Notes: generated by a model not told the origin, from the sequence alone. A stretch of DNA of 51,862 nucleotides from Aminobacter sp. AP02 (GCF_003148805.1 NZ_QGGX01000026.1:1-51862), one strand, 5' to 3'; numbered from the stretch's first letter, positions 28,969-40,480 are shown. A program made the numbers and translations.

Positions 28969-30210
28969 TCAGCTCCGGTAGTCGCCGTTGATGGCGACAT
29001 ATTCCTTGGTCAGGTCGCAGGTCCACACCGTCGCCTTGCCACGACCTAGGCCGATGTCAGCGCGTATGACGATGTCGTCGCCCTTCATATAGGCCGAGGT
29101 GGCCGCTTCCGAATAGTTCGGATCGCGCTCGCCATTGTGAGCGAGGCGGTTGTCGCCGAACCAGATCGACAAGAGATCGCGGTCGGCCGGCTCGCCCGCC
29201 TTGCCCACGGCCATGACGACGCGGCCCCAATTGGCATCCTCGCCGGCAACCGCCGTCTTGACCAGCGGCGAATTGGCGATCGACAGCGCGATGCGCTTGG
29301 CCGAGCGCGACGACTTGGCGCCGGTGACAGTCACTTCGACCTGCTTGCGCGCGCCTTCGCCGTCGCGAACGACCTGAAGCGCAAGCGTTTTCAGCATCTT
29401 GTTGAGCGCGCGGCGGAACGATGCGAGGCGCGCGTCCTTGGGGTCCGAAATCTTCGGCGCTCCGCGCTTGCCCGCGGCACCGGTGGCAAACAGCATCAGC
29501 GTGTCGGAGGTCGAGGTGTCGCTGTCGACGGTCACCGCATTGAAGGTGCTGGCGGTGCCACGCGACAGCATGTCCTGCAGGACTTCGGCCGCGATCGGCG
29601 CGTCGGTCGCGACGAAGGACAGCATCGTCGCCATGTCGGGCGCAATCATGCCGGCACCCTTGGCGATGCCGTTGATGGTGACGTCGATGTCGCCGAGCTT
29701 GACGGTCGCTGTGACCACCTTGGGATAGGTGTCGGTGGTCATGATGGCCTTGGCGGCCTCGGTCCACTGGTCGGGCCTGGCATCCTTGACCATGCCGGAC
29801 AGCAGGTGGCTGAATTTTCCCGCATCAAGCGGCTCGCCGATCACCCCCGTCGAGGCAAGGAAGACGTCTCCTGGAGTGCAGCCGGCAGCCTTGGCAGCCG
29901 CCTGGCCGGTCAGCGTGGTCGTCTCGCGGCCCTTCTTGCCGGTGAAGGCGTTGGCATTGCCGGAATTGACCACCAGAATCCGCGCCTTGCCGCCCGAAAG
30001 GTTCTCGCGGCAGAAGTCGACCGGTGCCGAGGGGCATTTGGAGCGGGTGAACACGCCCGCTGCCGCTGTCCCCTCGTCGAACACCATGGCGAGCACGTCG
30101 GTGCGGCCCTTGTACTTGATCCCCGCTTCGGCGGTTGCGATGCGCACGCCTTCAATGGCGGGCATCTTGGGGTATTTCTTCGGTGCGAGCGGGGAAACGG
30201 TAGTCGACAT
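28969..30210 (-). CDS. argJ: Bifunctional ornithine acetyltransferase/N-acetylglutamate synthase ArgJ
   Basis: ArgJ transfers the acetyl group from N-acetylornithine to glutamate, closing the acetyl cycle of arginine synthesis; many forms also make N-acetylglutamate from acetyl-CoA. The precursor cuts itself before a threonine to give two subunits: here [14 protein letters not shown] places the nucleophile at Thr195. Also visible are [11 protein letters not shown] and [10 protein letters not shown]. Start at ATG 30210 (GAGG before it, [14 protein letters not shown]) gives 413 residues, the usual length; the longest frame starts at 30291. Mono- versus bifunctionality cannot be decided here. 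Confidence 0.95.
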   Translation of the reverse strand: MSTTVSPLAPKKYPKMPAIEGVRIATAEAGIKYKGRTDVLAMVFDEGTAAAGVFTRSKCPSAPVDFCRENLSGGKARILVVNSGNANAFTGKKGRETTTLTGQAAAKAAGCTPGDVFLASTGVIGEPLDAGKFSHLLSGMVKDARPDQWTEAAKAIMTTDTYPKVVTATVKLGDIDVTINGIAKGAGMIAPDMATMLSFVATDAPIAAEVLQDMLSRGTASTFNAVTVDSDTSTSDTLMLFATGAAGKRGAPKISDPKDARLASFRRALNKMLKTLALQVVRDGEGARKQVEVTVTGAKSSRSAKRIALSIANSPLVKTAVAGEDANWGRVVMAVGKAGEPADRDLLSIWFGDNRLAHNGERDPNYSEAATSAYMKGDDIVIRADIGLGRGKATVWTCDLTKEYVAINGDYRS

Positions 30211-30312
30211 GAGGAACCTCTGCGGGCTCGGGAAACGGTGAATGCAGGCTCCGTTTGCCCGATAGCGCGAGCCTTCGCAAGGCGTTTTCACCTCACGAAA
30301 GCGTGGTCCACC

Positions 30313-30546
30313 TCAATGTACGGCCGGATTGAGGAAGCCGCGAAACATGCGTTGGACCGCCGGAATCAGGCCCCAGATCATCGCCGTCACCATCAGGGGT
30401 GCGATCAGGAGCGTGCGCTGCCAGATCGACCAGCCATCGGTCAGCGGCATGATGACGTAGAGAAGAGCGGTAATGAGCGGATAGACGCCAAGCAGGACCA
30501 TGAGAGCGAAACGCGGACGAGAAAAGCGGGTTGAAGAAGCTGTCAT
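30313..30546 (-). CDS. Small two-helix membrane protein, 77 residues
   Basis: The protein has two membrane helices, about residues 15-36 (MVLLGVYPLITALLYVIMPL) and 44-65 (LLIAPLMVTAMIWGLIPAVQ), with short polar ends. I do not assign a named family, although similar small proteins occur in many Proteobacteria. ATG at 30546 follows GGAG by 7 bases and is preferred over TTG at 30552. It is divergent from a TetR-type regulator and the shared region has a palindromic operator, so it is probably the regulator's target. Function unknown. Confidence 0.72.
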   Translation of the reverse strand: MTASSTRFSRPRFALMVLLGVYPLITALLYVIMPLTDGWSIWQRTLLIAPLMVTAMIWGLIPAVQRMFRGFLNPAVH

Positions 30547-30562
30547 TTCCAATCTCCATCGG

Positions 30563-30604
30563 AACGAAACGTTTCGTTATATAAAACGGACCGTTTCGTT
30601 TCGT
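30563..30604. promoter_or_regulatory. Palindromic operator between the TetR and small membrane protein genes
   Basis: A perfect 16-base palindrome AACGAAACGTTTCGTT lies at 30563-30578. A second imperfect site AAACGG-A-CCGTTT lies at 30584-30596, extended by another GTTTCGT. Between them is TATATAAAA, a likely -10 element. Paired palindromes over a divergent promoter are typical of TetR autoregulation. Confidence 0.7.
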
Positions 30605-30644
30605 CAAGAGGTCGTATAGTGTTGCCGTCGAACCGGAGAACGAG

Positions 30645-31250
30645 ATGAGCACTGAGGCAGAGACCGCGCGAAAGTCGATCGGCGCGAGGCGCAGCCCCGA
30701 AAGCGCCGAGGCGATCCTCGAGGCGGCGGAAGCCGTGCTGCGCGAAAATGGCCATGCCGGCTTCTCTATCGAAGCCGTCGCGCGCCGCGCCCGCGCCGGC
30801 AAGCCGACGATCTATCGCTGGTGGCCAAGCAAGGCGTCCCTGTTGCTGGAGGTTTATCAACGCCAAAAAGGCGATGTCGCCTACCCCGACACCGGCAGCA
30901 TCGAGGAAGACCTGTTCGGCTTTGCCAAGAGCCTGTTTTCCCATTGGCGCCAAACGCCTTCGGGCGGCATTTTTCGCTCACTGGTGGCAGAGGCCCAATC
31001 CGATCCTGGCGCCGCCGAAGCGCTGGCCGAGTATGCAGCCGGACGCAGGGCCAACACCGGCAAGATCGTCGAGCGCGCAAAAGCGCGCGGCGAAGTGGCC
31101 GCCGACATAGACCCGAGCCAGATCGCCGACATGGTCTCATCCTATGCCTGGGTGCATCTGCTCACCGGCCGGCTTGACGAGGACGATGCGACCTTGCGCG
31201 CGGCGATCAGGGTAATCGTGCACGGCATCAAAGCCCAAGAACCGCGCTGA
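30645..31250 (+). CDS. TetR/AcrR family transcriptional regulator
   Basis: This 201-residue dimeric repressor has the TetR DNA-binding domain at about residues 20-70, with the helix-turn-helix FSIEAVARRARAGKPTIYRW followed by PSKASLLLEVY. The C-terminal ligand domain is of the TetR_C_33-like kind and gives no ligand clue. It probably represses itself and the divergent small membrane protein through the palindromes at 30563-30604. A terminator follows 43 bases after the stop. Confidence 0.9.
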   Translation: MSTEAETARKSIGARRSPESAEAILEAAEAVLRENGHAGFSIEAVARRARAGKPTIYRWWPSKASLLLEVYQRQKGDVAYPDTGSIEEDLFGFAKSLFSHWRQTPSGGIFRSLVAEAQSDPGAAEALAEYAAGRRANTGKIVERAKARGEVAADIDPSQIADMVSSYAWVHLLTGRLDEDDATLRAAIRVIVHGIKAQEPR

Positions 31251-31293
31251 TTTGATGCCGCCCGACACGTTTTTGGCGCGACTTGACAAACAA

Positions 31294-31322
31294 AAAAGGC
31301 GGCACCATCGGCGCCGCCTTTT
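31294..31322. terminator. Bidirectional terminator between tetR-type and parvulin genes
   Basis: Ten-base perfect arms AAAAGGCGGC/GCCGCCTTTT enclose a 9-base loop. Read on the minus strand the stem is followed by more T residues (six in total), serving the parvulin gene; read on the plus strand it ends in TTTT after the TetR gene. Confidence 0.85.
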
Positions 31323-31340
31323 GAGGTGACCTGGAACGAA

Positions 31341-32255
31341 TTACTTCGACGCGTCGATGGCGTCGATCGCCTTCTTCAGCGTCGGGTCGGTGACCTCGAC
31401 CTTGCCGGCGGCGCGGACCTGCTTGACCAGTTCGATGTACTTTTCGCGGATCAGAAGCGAGCGGACCTGGTCCTTGACCGTTTCGAATGCCGGCGGCTGC
31501 TGGGTGCGCTTGTCTTCCACCTTGATGATGTGCCAGCCGAACTGGGTCTGCACCGGCTCCTTGGAGTAGGCACCGATTTCAAGGGCGAGCGCCGCCGTCT
31601 CGAATTCCGGCACCATCTGGCCGGGGCCGAAGAAGCCGAGGTCGCCACCGGAGGTCTTGCCGGACGGATCGGTGGTGTTTTCGTTGGCGAGCTTCTGGAA
31701 GTCCTCACCGCCATCGAGCTTCTTGATTATGGCGTCGGCTTCTTCCTTGGTCTTGACCAGGATGTGGCGGGCATGGACCTCGTTGACCGGCTTCTGAGCC
31801 GCGATTTCCTTGTCGTAGCGGGCGCGGATCTCTTCGTCGGTGATCTTGCCGGCGACTTCCTTTTCAACCAGCTCGCCATGCAGGGCGCGCTGGTCGAGGA
31901 AGGCCAGGCGGCGCTTGAAGTCAGGGTCCTTGTCGAGGCCCTTGTCAACTGCCTGGGCAGCCATCAGCCTGATCTCGATGATCGATGACAAAGCCGCGGC
32001 ACGGCGCTGTTCGGGCGACAGGTTGCCGAACTGCTGGCCAAGGTCCTGCTCGGCCAAGGTGATGTCGGCCTCGGTAACATCCTGGCCGTTGATGGTGGCC
32101 ACGATCGTGTTCGGATCTATCGGCGCAGCAGCGGGAGCTGCGGCCTGGGCTGCTGGCGCAGCCTCCTGCGCGACGACTGGCAGCGACGACAGCGCCACGA
32201 GCCCAGCGGCGAGCCCTAGGCTGGCAAGCGAGGCGCTACGGAACGAAAAAGGCAT
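31341..32255 (-). CDS. Periplasmic peptidylprolyl isomerase, parvulin (PpiC/SurA-like) type
   Basis: This enzyme helps exported proteins fold by turning peptidyl-proline bonds. A signal peptide (MPFSFRSASLASLGLAAGLV, ending near LPVVAQE) is followed by an Ala/Pro-rich linker, a helical SurA-N-like region, and the parvulin domain at about residues 165-260 (VHARHILVKTKEEADAII, GGDLGFFGPGQMVPEFE, QTQFGWHIIKVED). Length 304 residues. GGAGAG precedes the ATG by five bases. It is divergent from secA, a fitting neighbour for an export-related protein, and ends at the terminator at 31294. Confidence 0.9.
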   Translation of the reverse strand: MPFSFRSASLASLGLAAGLVALSSLPVVAQEAAPAAQAAAPAAAPIDPNTIVATINGQDVTEADITLAEQDLGQQFGNLSPEQRRAAALSSIIEIRLMAAQAVDKGLDKDPDFKRRLAFLDQRALHGELVEKEVAGKITDEEIRARYDKEIAAQKPVNEVHARHILVKTKEEADAIIKKLDGGEDFQKLANENTTDPSGKTSGGDLGFFGPGQMVPEFETAALALEIGAYSKEPVQTQFGWHIIKVEDKRTQQPPAFETVKDQVRSLLIREKYIELVKQVRAAGKVEVTDPTLKKAIDAIDASK

Positions 32256-32339
32256 CTAAACTCTCCGGTGGGATGACCGCGCTTCCAAATCAACCTAAAT
32301 GTGGCGGAATTTGGCGTCTTCGGCAGGCTCTCTGCGACG

Positions 32340-32368
32340 TTGACATAAGTTGTAGCCCCTCTTATCTG
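32340..32368 (+). promoter_or_regulatory. Sigma-70-type promoter of secA
   Basis: TTGACA at 32340-32345 and TATCTG at 32363-32368 are separated by exactly 17 bases. Transcription would start near 32375, leaving a secA leader of about 115 bases. Confidence 0.6.
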
Positions 32369-32491
32369 TCCATCGTCTTCGCGTCCAGAACCGTTTTCCG
32401 GGCGCTTTTCGTGTTGAGTCTGCCATCCTAGGTTCCTCGGCAGGCTCGGCCGGCGGACAGTCGGCTTCATTCGAATTGAAAGGACCACTTG

Positions 32492-35215
<2,724 letters not shown>

Positions 35216-35248
35216 TCGGCAGCCGGCACAAAGCCAGCTTGGAAAATA

Positions 35249-35377
35249 CAACGGCGACCCAACGCATCGGCCCGAAAATCGTATTCGATTTTCGGGCCGA
35301 TGCGTTTTGTTCCTAGCTGTTAGAGCGTCCTTTGTGCGTCCGTCCGGACGCACGGCGCTCCAATAGGGTCGCCGTTG
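35249..35377. repeat. Nested palindromic element (RIME-like), able to fold as a cloverleaf
   Basis: An outer 12-base inverted repeat (35249-35260 with 35366-35377, CAACGGCGACCC) encloses two hairpins. The first has 21-base perfect arms (35261-35281, 35286-35306) and a TATT loop. The second has 9-base arms (35334-35342, 35345-35353) extended by GAGCG/CGCTC. It lies between the convergent secA and ABM genes. Two large palindromes in one intergenic unit is the layout of rhizobial RIME elements; that identity is inference. The first hairpin may also stop secA transcription. Confidence 0.8.
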
Positions 35378-35399
35378 ATGTTTCCGGGGTCTTTCGTCC

Positions 35400-35732
35400 C
35401 TATACGTGCCGGTAGTTGGCGATATCGGCCTTGATTCCGAGCCGTGCGATCAATTCCTGCGGGTTGAAGTTCGCCTGGGCGTGCATCGCCTGGACCCTGG
35501 CCTTGGCCGGCGCAATTGCCGCCTCGCTTTCCCACTCGACGATGGTGATGATGTTGAGCGCGCCGGGCTCCGACGTCTGCTCCAGCAGCATGTCCTGCAG
35601 GAAACCCGGCTGCTGCCTCAGCAATTCGTGCGTCTGCCGGACCCTGCCAAGAAACTCGACGCGCGCGCCATCCGGAACAGTGAACCTGTCGACCCTATAG
35701 ATACGTTGCGCCTTGCCCGCGTCCTGACTCAT
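35400..35732 (-). CDS. Antibiotic biosynthesis monooxygenase (ABM) domain protein
   Basis: ABM proteins are small dimeric ferredoxin-like folds; some oxidise quinols or degrade haem, many have no known role. The 110-residue sequence shows the family pattern: IYRVDRFTVPDGARVEFLGR, then LLRQQPGFLQDMLLE and IITIVEWESEAA. The catalytic residues differ between subfamilies, so activity cannot be predicted. It stands alone, divergent from nothing obvious, with the nested palindrome just after its stop. Confidence 0.8.
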   Translation of the reverse strand: MSQDAGKAQRIYRVDRFTVPDGARVEFLGRVRQTHELLRQQPGFLQDMLLEQTSEPGALNIITIVEWESEAAIAPAKARVQAMHAQANFNPQELIARLGIKADIANYRHV

Positions 35733-35835
35733 CGCCTTCTTCCTCTCTTCGCTTCAGAGAAAGGAGTTGTGCGACCTCAACCAATATTGAGGTCAAGGGC
35801 CAATTTCAGGCCGCCGAAGAATTTCTTGTGACCGC

Positions 35836-36066
35836 TCAGGACGGCTCGTTGATTGCCAGCTCGATCAGGTTGCGCAGGGCAGCCACTCCCAGGCTGTTCA
35901 TATGCTTGCGCCCGAGCGCGATGTCGATTCGCATGGCCAGCTCATGGGCGTCGGCGCCACGAAGGTCGGCTAGCCTCTCGATGCCGATCTCTTCGAGGTA
36001 GCTGATCATCCTGGGCCCGATCGAATGGGCCCGCAGCATCGATTTGCGTTCTTGCTGGGCTATCAT
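35836..36066 (-). CDS. Small helix-hairpin-helix protein (Cdd1/DUF4332-like)
   Basis: The 76-residue protein contains a helix-hairpin-helix-like unit: HSIGPRMISYLEEIGIERLA, followed by DLRGADAHELAMRI, the pattern of proteins labelled pathogenicity locus (Cdd1) or DUF4332, which bind DNA or act as assembly modules. ATG at 36066 (MIAQQERKS) is chosen because the longer frame to 36450 runs antisense through the flippase gene. It is divergent from the flippase by about 110 bases. Function unknown. Confidence 0.72.
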   Translation of the reverse strand: MIAQQERKSMLRAHSIGPRMISYLEEIGIERLADLRGADAHELAMRIDIALGRKHMNSLGVAALRNLIELAINEPS

Positions 36067-36177
36067 CGCGCTGTCCCTGCCCCAATTTGCATCCAACCGT
36101 TTCTTAATGGGTGTTGGGTAGATGCTGTCAGCGAAAATCGCAGAAGATGGAGTGTTTGGTTGCGCTTTTCCGCGGCT

Positions 36178-37569
36178 ATGACGGCTGAACGGTGGCTTCC
36201 GGAGCGAATTGCTTCGCGCGTCATGCCATTGTTGCGCCGCATCGACGCTGTCGTCTTCAGCGCCGACGAACGTGGCGAAGCCGGCCGCATGTCGCTGATT
36301 GCCTTTGCCGTGCGCATCGTCAGTGCAGCCATCGCCTTTGTCAGCCAGGTGCTTCTGGCACGCTGGATGGGCGGCTTCGAATACGGCATCTTCGTGCTGG
36401 TGTGGGTGACGATGATCATCGTCGGCTCGCTGTCCTGCCTCGGCTTCCACACCTCGATCATCCGCTTCATCTCAGAGTACCGCGAAAAAGGCATGCATGC
36501 CGAATTGCGCGGCGTACTGCTGGCCAGCCGGCTGTTCGTGCTGGCCGCATCCACCGCCATCGCAGCGCTCGGCGTCGCAGGGGTCTGGCTTTTCTCCGGC
36601 AGAATCGAAAGCTACTACATCGTGCCATTCGCACTTGGCATGTTCTGCCTGCCCATGCTGGCGCTGTCGGACGTACTGCAAGGCCTGGCGCGCGCCAATT
36701 CCTGGGCTTTTTCGGCCCTCGTGCCGACTTACATCATACGCCCGGTGCTGATCTTGGTGTTCATGGCAGCGGCTGTCATGACTGGCCTTGCGCCAACGGC
36801 CGAAACTGCGGTGATTGCCTCGATCGCGGCCACCTACGTGACCACCCTTGCCCAGTTCGTCGGCATCACCGGGCGTACCGACAAGCGCATTCCCGATGGC
36901 CCCCGCAAGATCCATCTCGGCTACTGGCTCAAGATTTCACTGCCGATCTTTCTGGTGGAGAGCTTCTTTTTCCTGCTCACCAATGCCGACGTGCTGATGG
37001 TCGGCTTCTACATGCCGCCCGACAAGGTCGCTGTCTATTTCGCCACGGTGAAGACGCTGGCGCTGGTCCATTTCGTCTATTTCGCCGTCAAGGCCGGCGT
37101 TGCGCAGCGCTACGCGCAGATTGCCCACAGCGAGCCGGAAAACCTGGCTGGCTTTGCCCGCGAAACGGCATCATGGACGTTCTGGCCGTCGCTGTTGATG
37201 GGAATTCTGGTGCTGCTGTTTGGCCAGCCGCTGATCGGCATGTTCGGCCCAGGCTTCGACGAAGGTTATCCGCTGCTGTTCCTGCTGGTGACGGCAGTGG
37301 TCGCGCGCTCGGCGGTCGGTCCCTGCGAAAGCCTGTTGACGATGAGCGGCTACCAGAATGTCTGCGCCATGGTCTATGCCGCAACACTAGCGCTCAACAT
37401 CGGCCTCAACATCGTCCTGATCCCCACACTCGGACTGTGGGGCGCTGCTATCGCCACCTCGGCGGCCATGATCTTCGAGGCGTCCGCGCTGTCATTCACC
37501 GTATGGCGCAAGCTCGGCATCGTGATGGTCCTGTTCATTCCTGTCCGACGCGTCCCGGAGAAGGCCTGA
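36178..37569 (+). CDS. Polysaccharide/oligosaccharide flippase (MATE-like, Wzx superfamily)
   Basis: This inner-membrane protein probably flips lipid-linked sugars or another envelope precursor. It has 12-14 hydrophobic segments, starting at MSLIAFAVRIVSAAIAFVSQ, with QVLLARWMGGFEYGIFVLVW typical of polysaccharide synthesis proteins (PF01943/PF13440). The start at ATG 36178 is a choice by topology; no clear ribosome-binding site precedes it, and an in-frame TTG at 36160 is possible. The 463-residue protein's stop overlaps by one base the start of the acetyltransferase gene (TGATG), so the pair is coupled. No glycosyltransferase cluster surrounds it. Confidence 0.85.
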   Translation: MTAERWLPERIASRVMPLLRRIDAVVFSADERGEAGRMSLIAFAVRIVSAAIAFVSQVLLARWMGGFEYGIFVLVWVTMIIVGSLSCLGFHTSIIRFISEYREKGMHAELRGVLLASRLFVLAASTAIAALGVAGVWLFSGRIESYYIVPFALGMFCLPMLALSDVLQGLARANSWAFSALVPTYIIRPVLILVFMAAAVMTGLAPTAETAVIASIAATYVTTLAQFVGITGRTDKRIPDGPRKIHLGYWLKISLPIFLVESFFFLLTNADVLMVGFYMPPDKVAVYFATVKTLALVHFVYFAVKAGVAQRYAQIAHSEPENLAGFARETASWTFWPSLLMGILVLLFGQPLIGMFGPGFDEGYPLLFLLVTAVVARSAVGPCESLLTMSGYQNVCAMVYAATLALNIGLNIVLIPTLGLWGAAIATSAAMIFEASALSFTVWRKLGIVMVLFIPVRRVPEKA

Positions 37570-38852
37570 TGGCAGCCATCCCGATTCTCGAAGAGACCAG
37601 TGGCGGCTCGGTTGGGTCGATGATCGCCGGCATCGCTGGGGTTCCAGCCGGCCTCGCCGATCTTGCCCATGTCGAATTGACCGCGAGCGAGCGTCCGCTC
37701 AGGCGCCTTGCGATCTATCCTGCCTCCGCCGGCTTCGACCTGGTCGAGGAACTCGACCATCTTTGCGCCCGCACCATCGAGCCCAACGTCTTCTTCAATC
37801 CGCGTTTCCTGGCACCCGCCATGCCCAGGCTGGAAGACCGCGAGGTGCGCCTGGCCGTCATCCGCGACGGCAACGAGTTCCGCAGCCGGCTCAGGCTGCT
37901 CGTGCCCTATTCGGTCGAGCGCCCCGCGATACCGCTTGGCGTACCGGTGATGCGGACCTGGTCGAGCCCGTTCGGCCCGCTCGGCACCCCGCTGCTTGAC
38001 CGCGACGACCCGGAAGGCGTGATCGCCGACTTCTTCGCCATGCTGGCACGGCCTCATCTCAAGCTGCCACGCGTGTTCGTTCTGCCCGACATGCGCCTCG
38101 ACGGTGCCGTGGCGCGCATGCTGAGCGCCACCGCCGAAAGTCGGGGGCTGCCTTTGGTCATCACCGGCCAGTTCGACCGGCCCTTCCTCGAAAGCGAGGC
38201 CGAAGGCGAGGAGTATCTCAAGGCATCGCTCGGAAACCGCCACTACAAGGAATTCCGCCGCCTCGGCCGAAGGCTCGCCGAACAGGGCGTTGTCGAGCAC
38301 AAGGTCGCCCGCACCCAGGACGACGTGCGCCACGCCATCGAACAGTTCCTGACACTGGAAGCCTCCGGCTGGAAGGGCCGCAAGCGCACCGCCATGGCGA
38401 TAGACCGCTACCGCGCCGCCTTCGCGCGCGAGGCGGTGCACCGGATGTCCGAGCAGGACATGTGCCGCATCCATTCGCTGACACTCGACGGACGCACCAT
38501 CGCCAGCCTCGTCGTGTTTGTCGAGGCGGGCGTCGCCTATACCTGGAAGACCGCCTATGACGAGACGCTGTCAGCTTTTTCCCCGGGCGTGATGTTGATG
38601 ATGGCGGTGACCGCCCAGCACCTTGAAGACCCCAACATCATGATGACCGACTCCTGCGCTGTGCCGGACCACCCGATGATCGGCAAGCTGTGGAGCGAGC
38701 GCAAGCCGATGGGCACCTTCGTCGTTGGGCTGACGCCCGACGCCGACCGCGCGACGCGTCAGGCGGCCTCGCAGCTGCACCTCCACCGTGAGACGCGCAA
38801 GCTCGCCGTCAAGCTGCGCGACCGGATGCGCGGGCTGCTCAAGAAGCGCTAG
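37569..38852 (+). CDS. BioF2-like (FemAB/GNAT fold) acetyltransferase
   Basis: The 427-residue protein matches the BioF2-like acetyltransferase domain (PF13480), found in proteins acting on envelope polysaccharides. The region LGNRHYKEFRRLGRRLAEQG, followed by LEASGWKGRKRTAM (about 260-275) and, near residues 330-345, AYTWKTAYDETLSAFSPGVM, is typical of the family. The N-terminal 190 residues form the other half of the double GNAT fold. It is translationally coupled to the flippase before it, which suggests acyl modification of the material that the flippase moves. Its TAG stop overlaps the stop of the convergent acyl-CoA synthetase gene in the tetranucleotide CTAG. Confidence 0.85.
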   Translation: MAAIPILEETSGGSVGSMIAGIAGVPAGLADLAHVELTASERPLRRLAIYPASAGFDLVEELDHLCARTIEPNVFFNPRFLAPAMPRLEDREVRLAVIRDGNEFRSRLRLLVPYSVERPAIPLGVPVMRTWSSPFGPLGTPLLDRDDPEGVIADFFAMLARPHLKLPRVFVLPDMRLDGAVARMLSATAESRGLPLVITGQFDRPFLESEAEGEEYLKASLGNRHYKEFRRLGRRLAEQGVVEHKVARTQDDVRHAIEQFLTLEASGWKGRKRTAMAIDRYRAAFAREAVHRMSEQDMCRIHSLTLDGRTIASLVVFVEAGVAYTWKTAYDETLSAFSPGVMLMMAVTAQHLEDPNIMMTDSCAVPDHPMIGKLWSERKPMGTFVVGLTPDADRATRQAASQLHLHRETRKLAVKLRDRMRGLLKKR

Positions 38853-40480
38853 AGCTTCTTTGCTTCGCGCCTGGCGCGGTCGCGGAAGATGCGGCGAATC
38901 ACCTTGCCGGTGGTTGTCAGCGGCATCGAATCGACGAATTCGACCTCGCGCGGATACTCATGCGCCGACAGCCGCTCGCGCACCCAAAGCCTGATCTCCT
39001 CGGCGAGCGCCACATCGCCCGAAACCCCATCCTTGAGTACGACATAGGCCTTGACGATCTCGGTGCGCAGCGCGTCGGGCTTGCCGACGGCTGCGGCGAG
39101 CGCCACCGCGGGATGGCCGGTCAGGCAGTCCTCGATCTCGCCGGGGCCGATGCGGAAGCCGGCGGAGGTGATGACGTCGTCGTCGCGGCCAAAGAAGGCG
39201 ACGTAACCGTCCTTGTCTTCGACACCCTGGTCGCCGGTGGTCATCCACTCGCCGATGAACTTGTTTTCCGTCGCCTCGGGGCTTTGCCAATATTCGAGGA
39301 ACATCACCGGGTTGGGCCGGGCGATGGCGATCTGGCCGGGCTCGCCAGAAGGCACGCGACGCCCCTCGCCGTCGATGATGGCGACACGGTGCCCGGGAAC
39401 GGCCTTGCCGATGGCTCCGCCACGGCTGACGCCAAGTGCGGCGCATGAGGCAAGCACCGCGTTGCATTCGGTCTGGCCGTAGAACTCGTTGACAACGAGG
39501 CCCAGCCCGGCCGCCGCCCAGTCATAGGTCTCGCGGCCTAGAGCCTCGCCGGCAGAGCCTATGCTGCGCAGATCGAGCCGGAAGCGCTTGCGGATGTCGG
39601 GCACAACCTTGAGCATGCGCAAGGCCGTCGGCGGGATGAAGGCATTGCGCACCTTCATCTTTTCCATCAGCAGCAGCGCTGCCTCGGGATCGAACTTGTC
39701 GAAACGGGCAGCGACCACCGGCAGGCCGAGATAGAGGCCGGGCAGCAGCAGATTGAGCAGGCCGCCGGCCCAGGCCCAATCGGCGGGAGTCCACATCAGA
39801 TCGCCAGGCTGCGGCAGGAATTCATGCGCCATCTGGATGCCCGGCAGATGGCCTAGCAGGACGCGGTGGCCATGTAGCGCGCCCTTGGGCGGGCCGGTGG
39901 TGCCGGAGGTGAAGATCATCATCGCCGGATCGTCGGGACCGGTGTCCTCGGCGTTGAAAACAGGCGAATGCGATGCCAGCAGCCGGTGGAAGTCGCCAAT
40001 GTCGCCGCCGCCTACCACCACGATGGTCTCAAGTTCGGGCAGCCGCCCGTCGATCTGGCTCACCTTGGCGAAACCGGCCTCATTGGTGACGATCGCCCGC
40101 ACGCCTGCGGTCTGCAGGCGGTATTCGAGCGCCTCGACGCCGAACAGCAGCGCCAGCGGCACGGCGATCGCGCCAAGCTTGTAGATCGCGACATGGGCGA
40201 TGGCGGTTTCGAAACTCTGCGGCAACAGCAGCGCGACGCGGTCGCCACGGCGCACGCCCCTGGCGCGCAGTGCGTTGGCGAAAGCATTGGAGCGGCGCGA
40301 CAGTTCGCCGAAGCTGAGCTTTTCCGCTGCCCCGTCGATACGGTAATCGAGCAGCGCGGTGCGGTCAGGATCGACTGATGCCCAGTGGTCGGAAACTGCG
40401 GTGCCGATGTTGAACTTTTGCGGGATATTCCAGCGGAAGTCGCGATAAAGCGCATCGTAAGTGTCGCGCCGTTCGAGCAT
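38849..40480 (-). CDS. AMP-forming acyl-CoA synthetase
   Basis: This enzyme activates a carboxylic acid with ATP and CoA. The 543-residue protein contains the phosphate-binding TSGTTGPPKG (191-200), the adenylate region NEFYGQTECN, the MTTGDQGVEDKDGYVAFFGR hinge part and the C-terminal catalytic lysine in LTTTGKVIRR (Lys526). The layout and TPADWAWAGGL resemble medium-chain (ACSM) or acetate-type enzymes; the substrate is unknown. I chose ATG at 40480 (MLERRDTYDALY, GGAG about 10 bases before); the frame to 40972 upstream has no family match. It is monocistronic and shares overlapping stop codons with the acetyltransferase gene. Confidence 0.92.
   Translation of the reverse strand: MLERRDTYDALYRDFRWNIPQKFNIGTAVSDHWASVDPDRTALLDYRIDGAAEKLSFGELSRRSNAFANALRARGVRRGDRVALLLPQSFETAIAHVAIYKLGAIAVPLALLFGVEALEYRLQTAGVRAIVTNEAGFAKVSQIDGRLPELETIVVVGGGDIGDFHRLLASHSPVFNAEDTGPDDPAMMIFTSGTTGPPKGALHGHRVLLGHLPGIQMAHEFLPQPGDLMWTPADWAWAGGLLNLLLPGLYLGLPVVAARFDKFDPEAALLLMEKMKVRNAFIPPTALRMLKVVPDIRKRFRLDLRSIGSAGEALGRETYDWAAAGLGLVVNEFYGQTECNAVLASCAALGVSRGGAIGKAVPGHRVAIIDGEGRRVPSGEPGQIAIARPNPVMFLEYWQSPEATENKFIGEWMTTGDQGVEDKDGYVAFFGRDDDVITSAGFRIGPGEIEDCLTGHPAVALAAAVGKPDALRTEIVKAYVVLKDGVSGDVALAEEIRLWVRERLSAHEYPREVEFVDSMPLTTTGKVIRRIFRDRARREAKKL

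Noticed and set aside
36192-37568. Frame upstream of the BioF2-type acetyltransferase suggesting a longer fusion protein
   Set aside because: This part overlaps the flippase in another frame and looks random; the real start is ATG at 37569.
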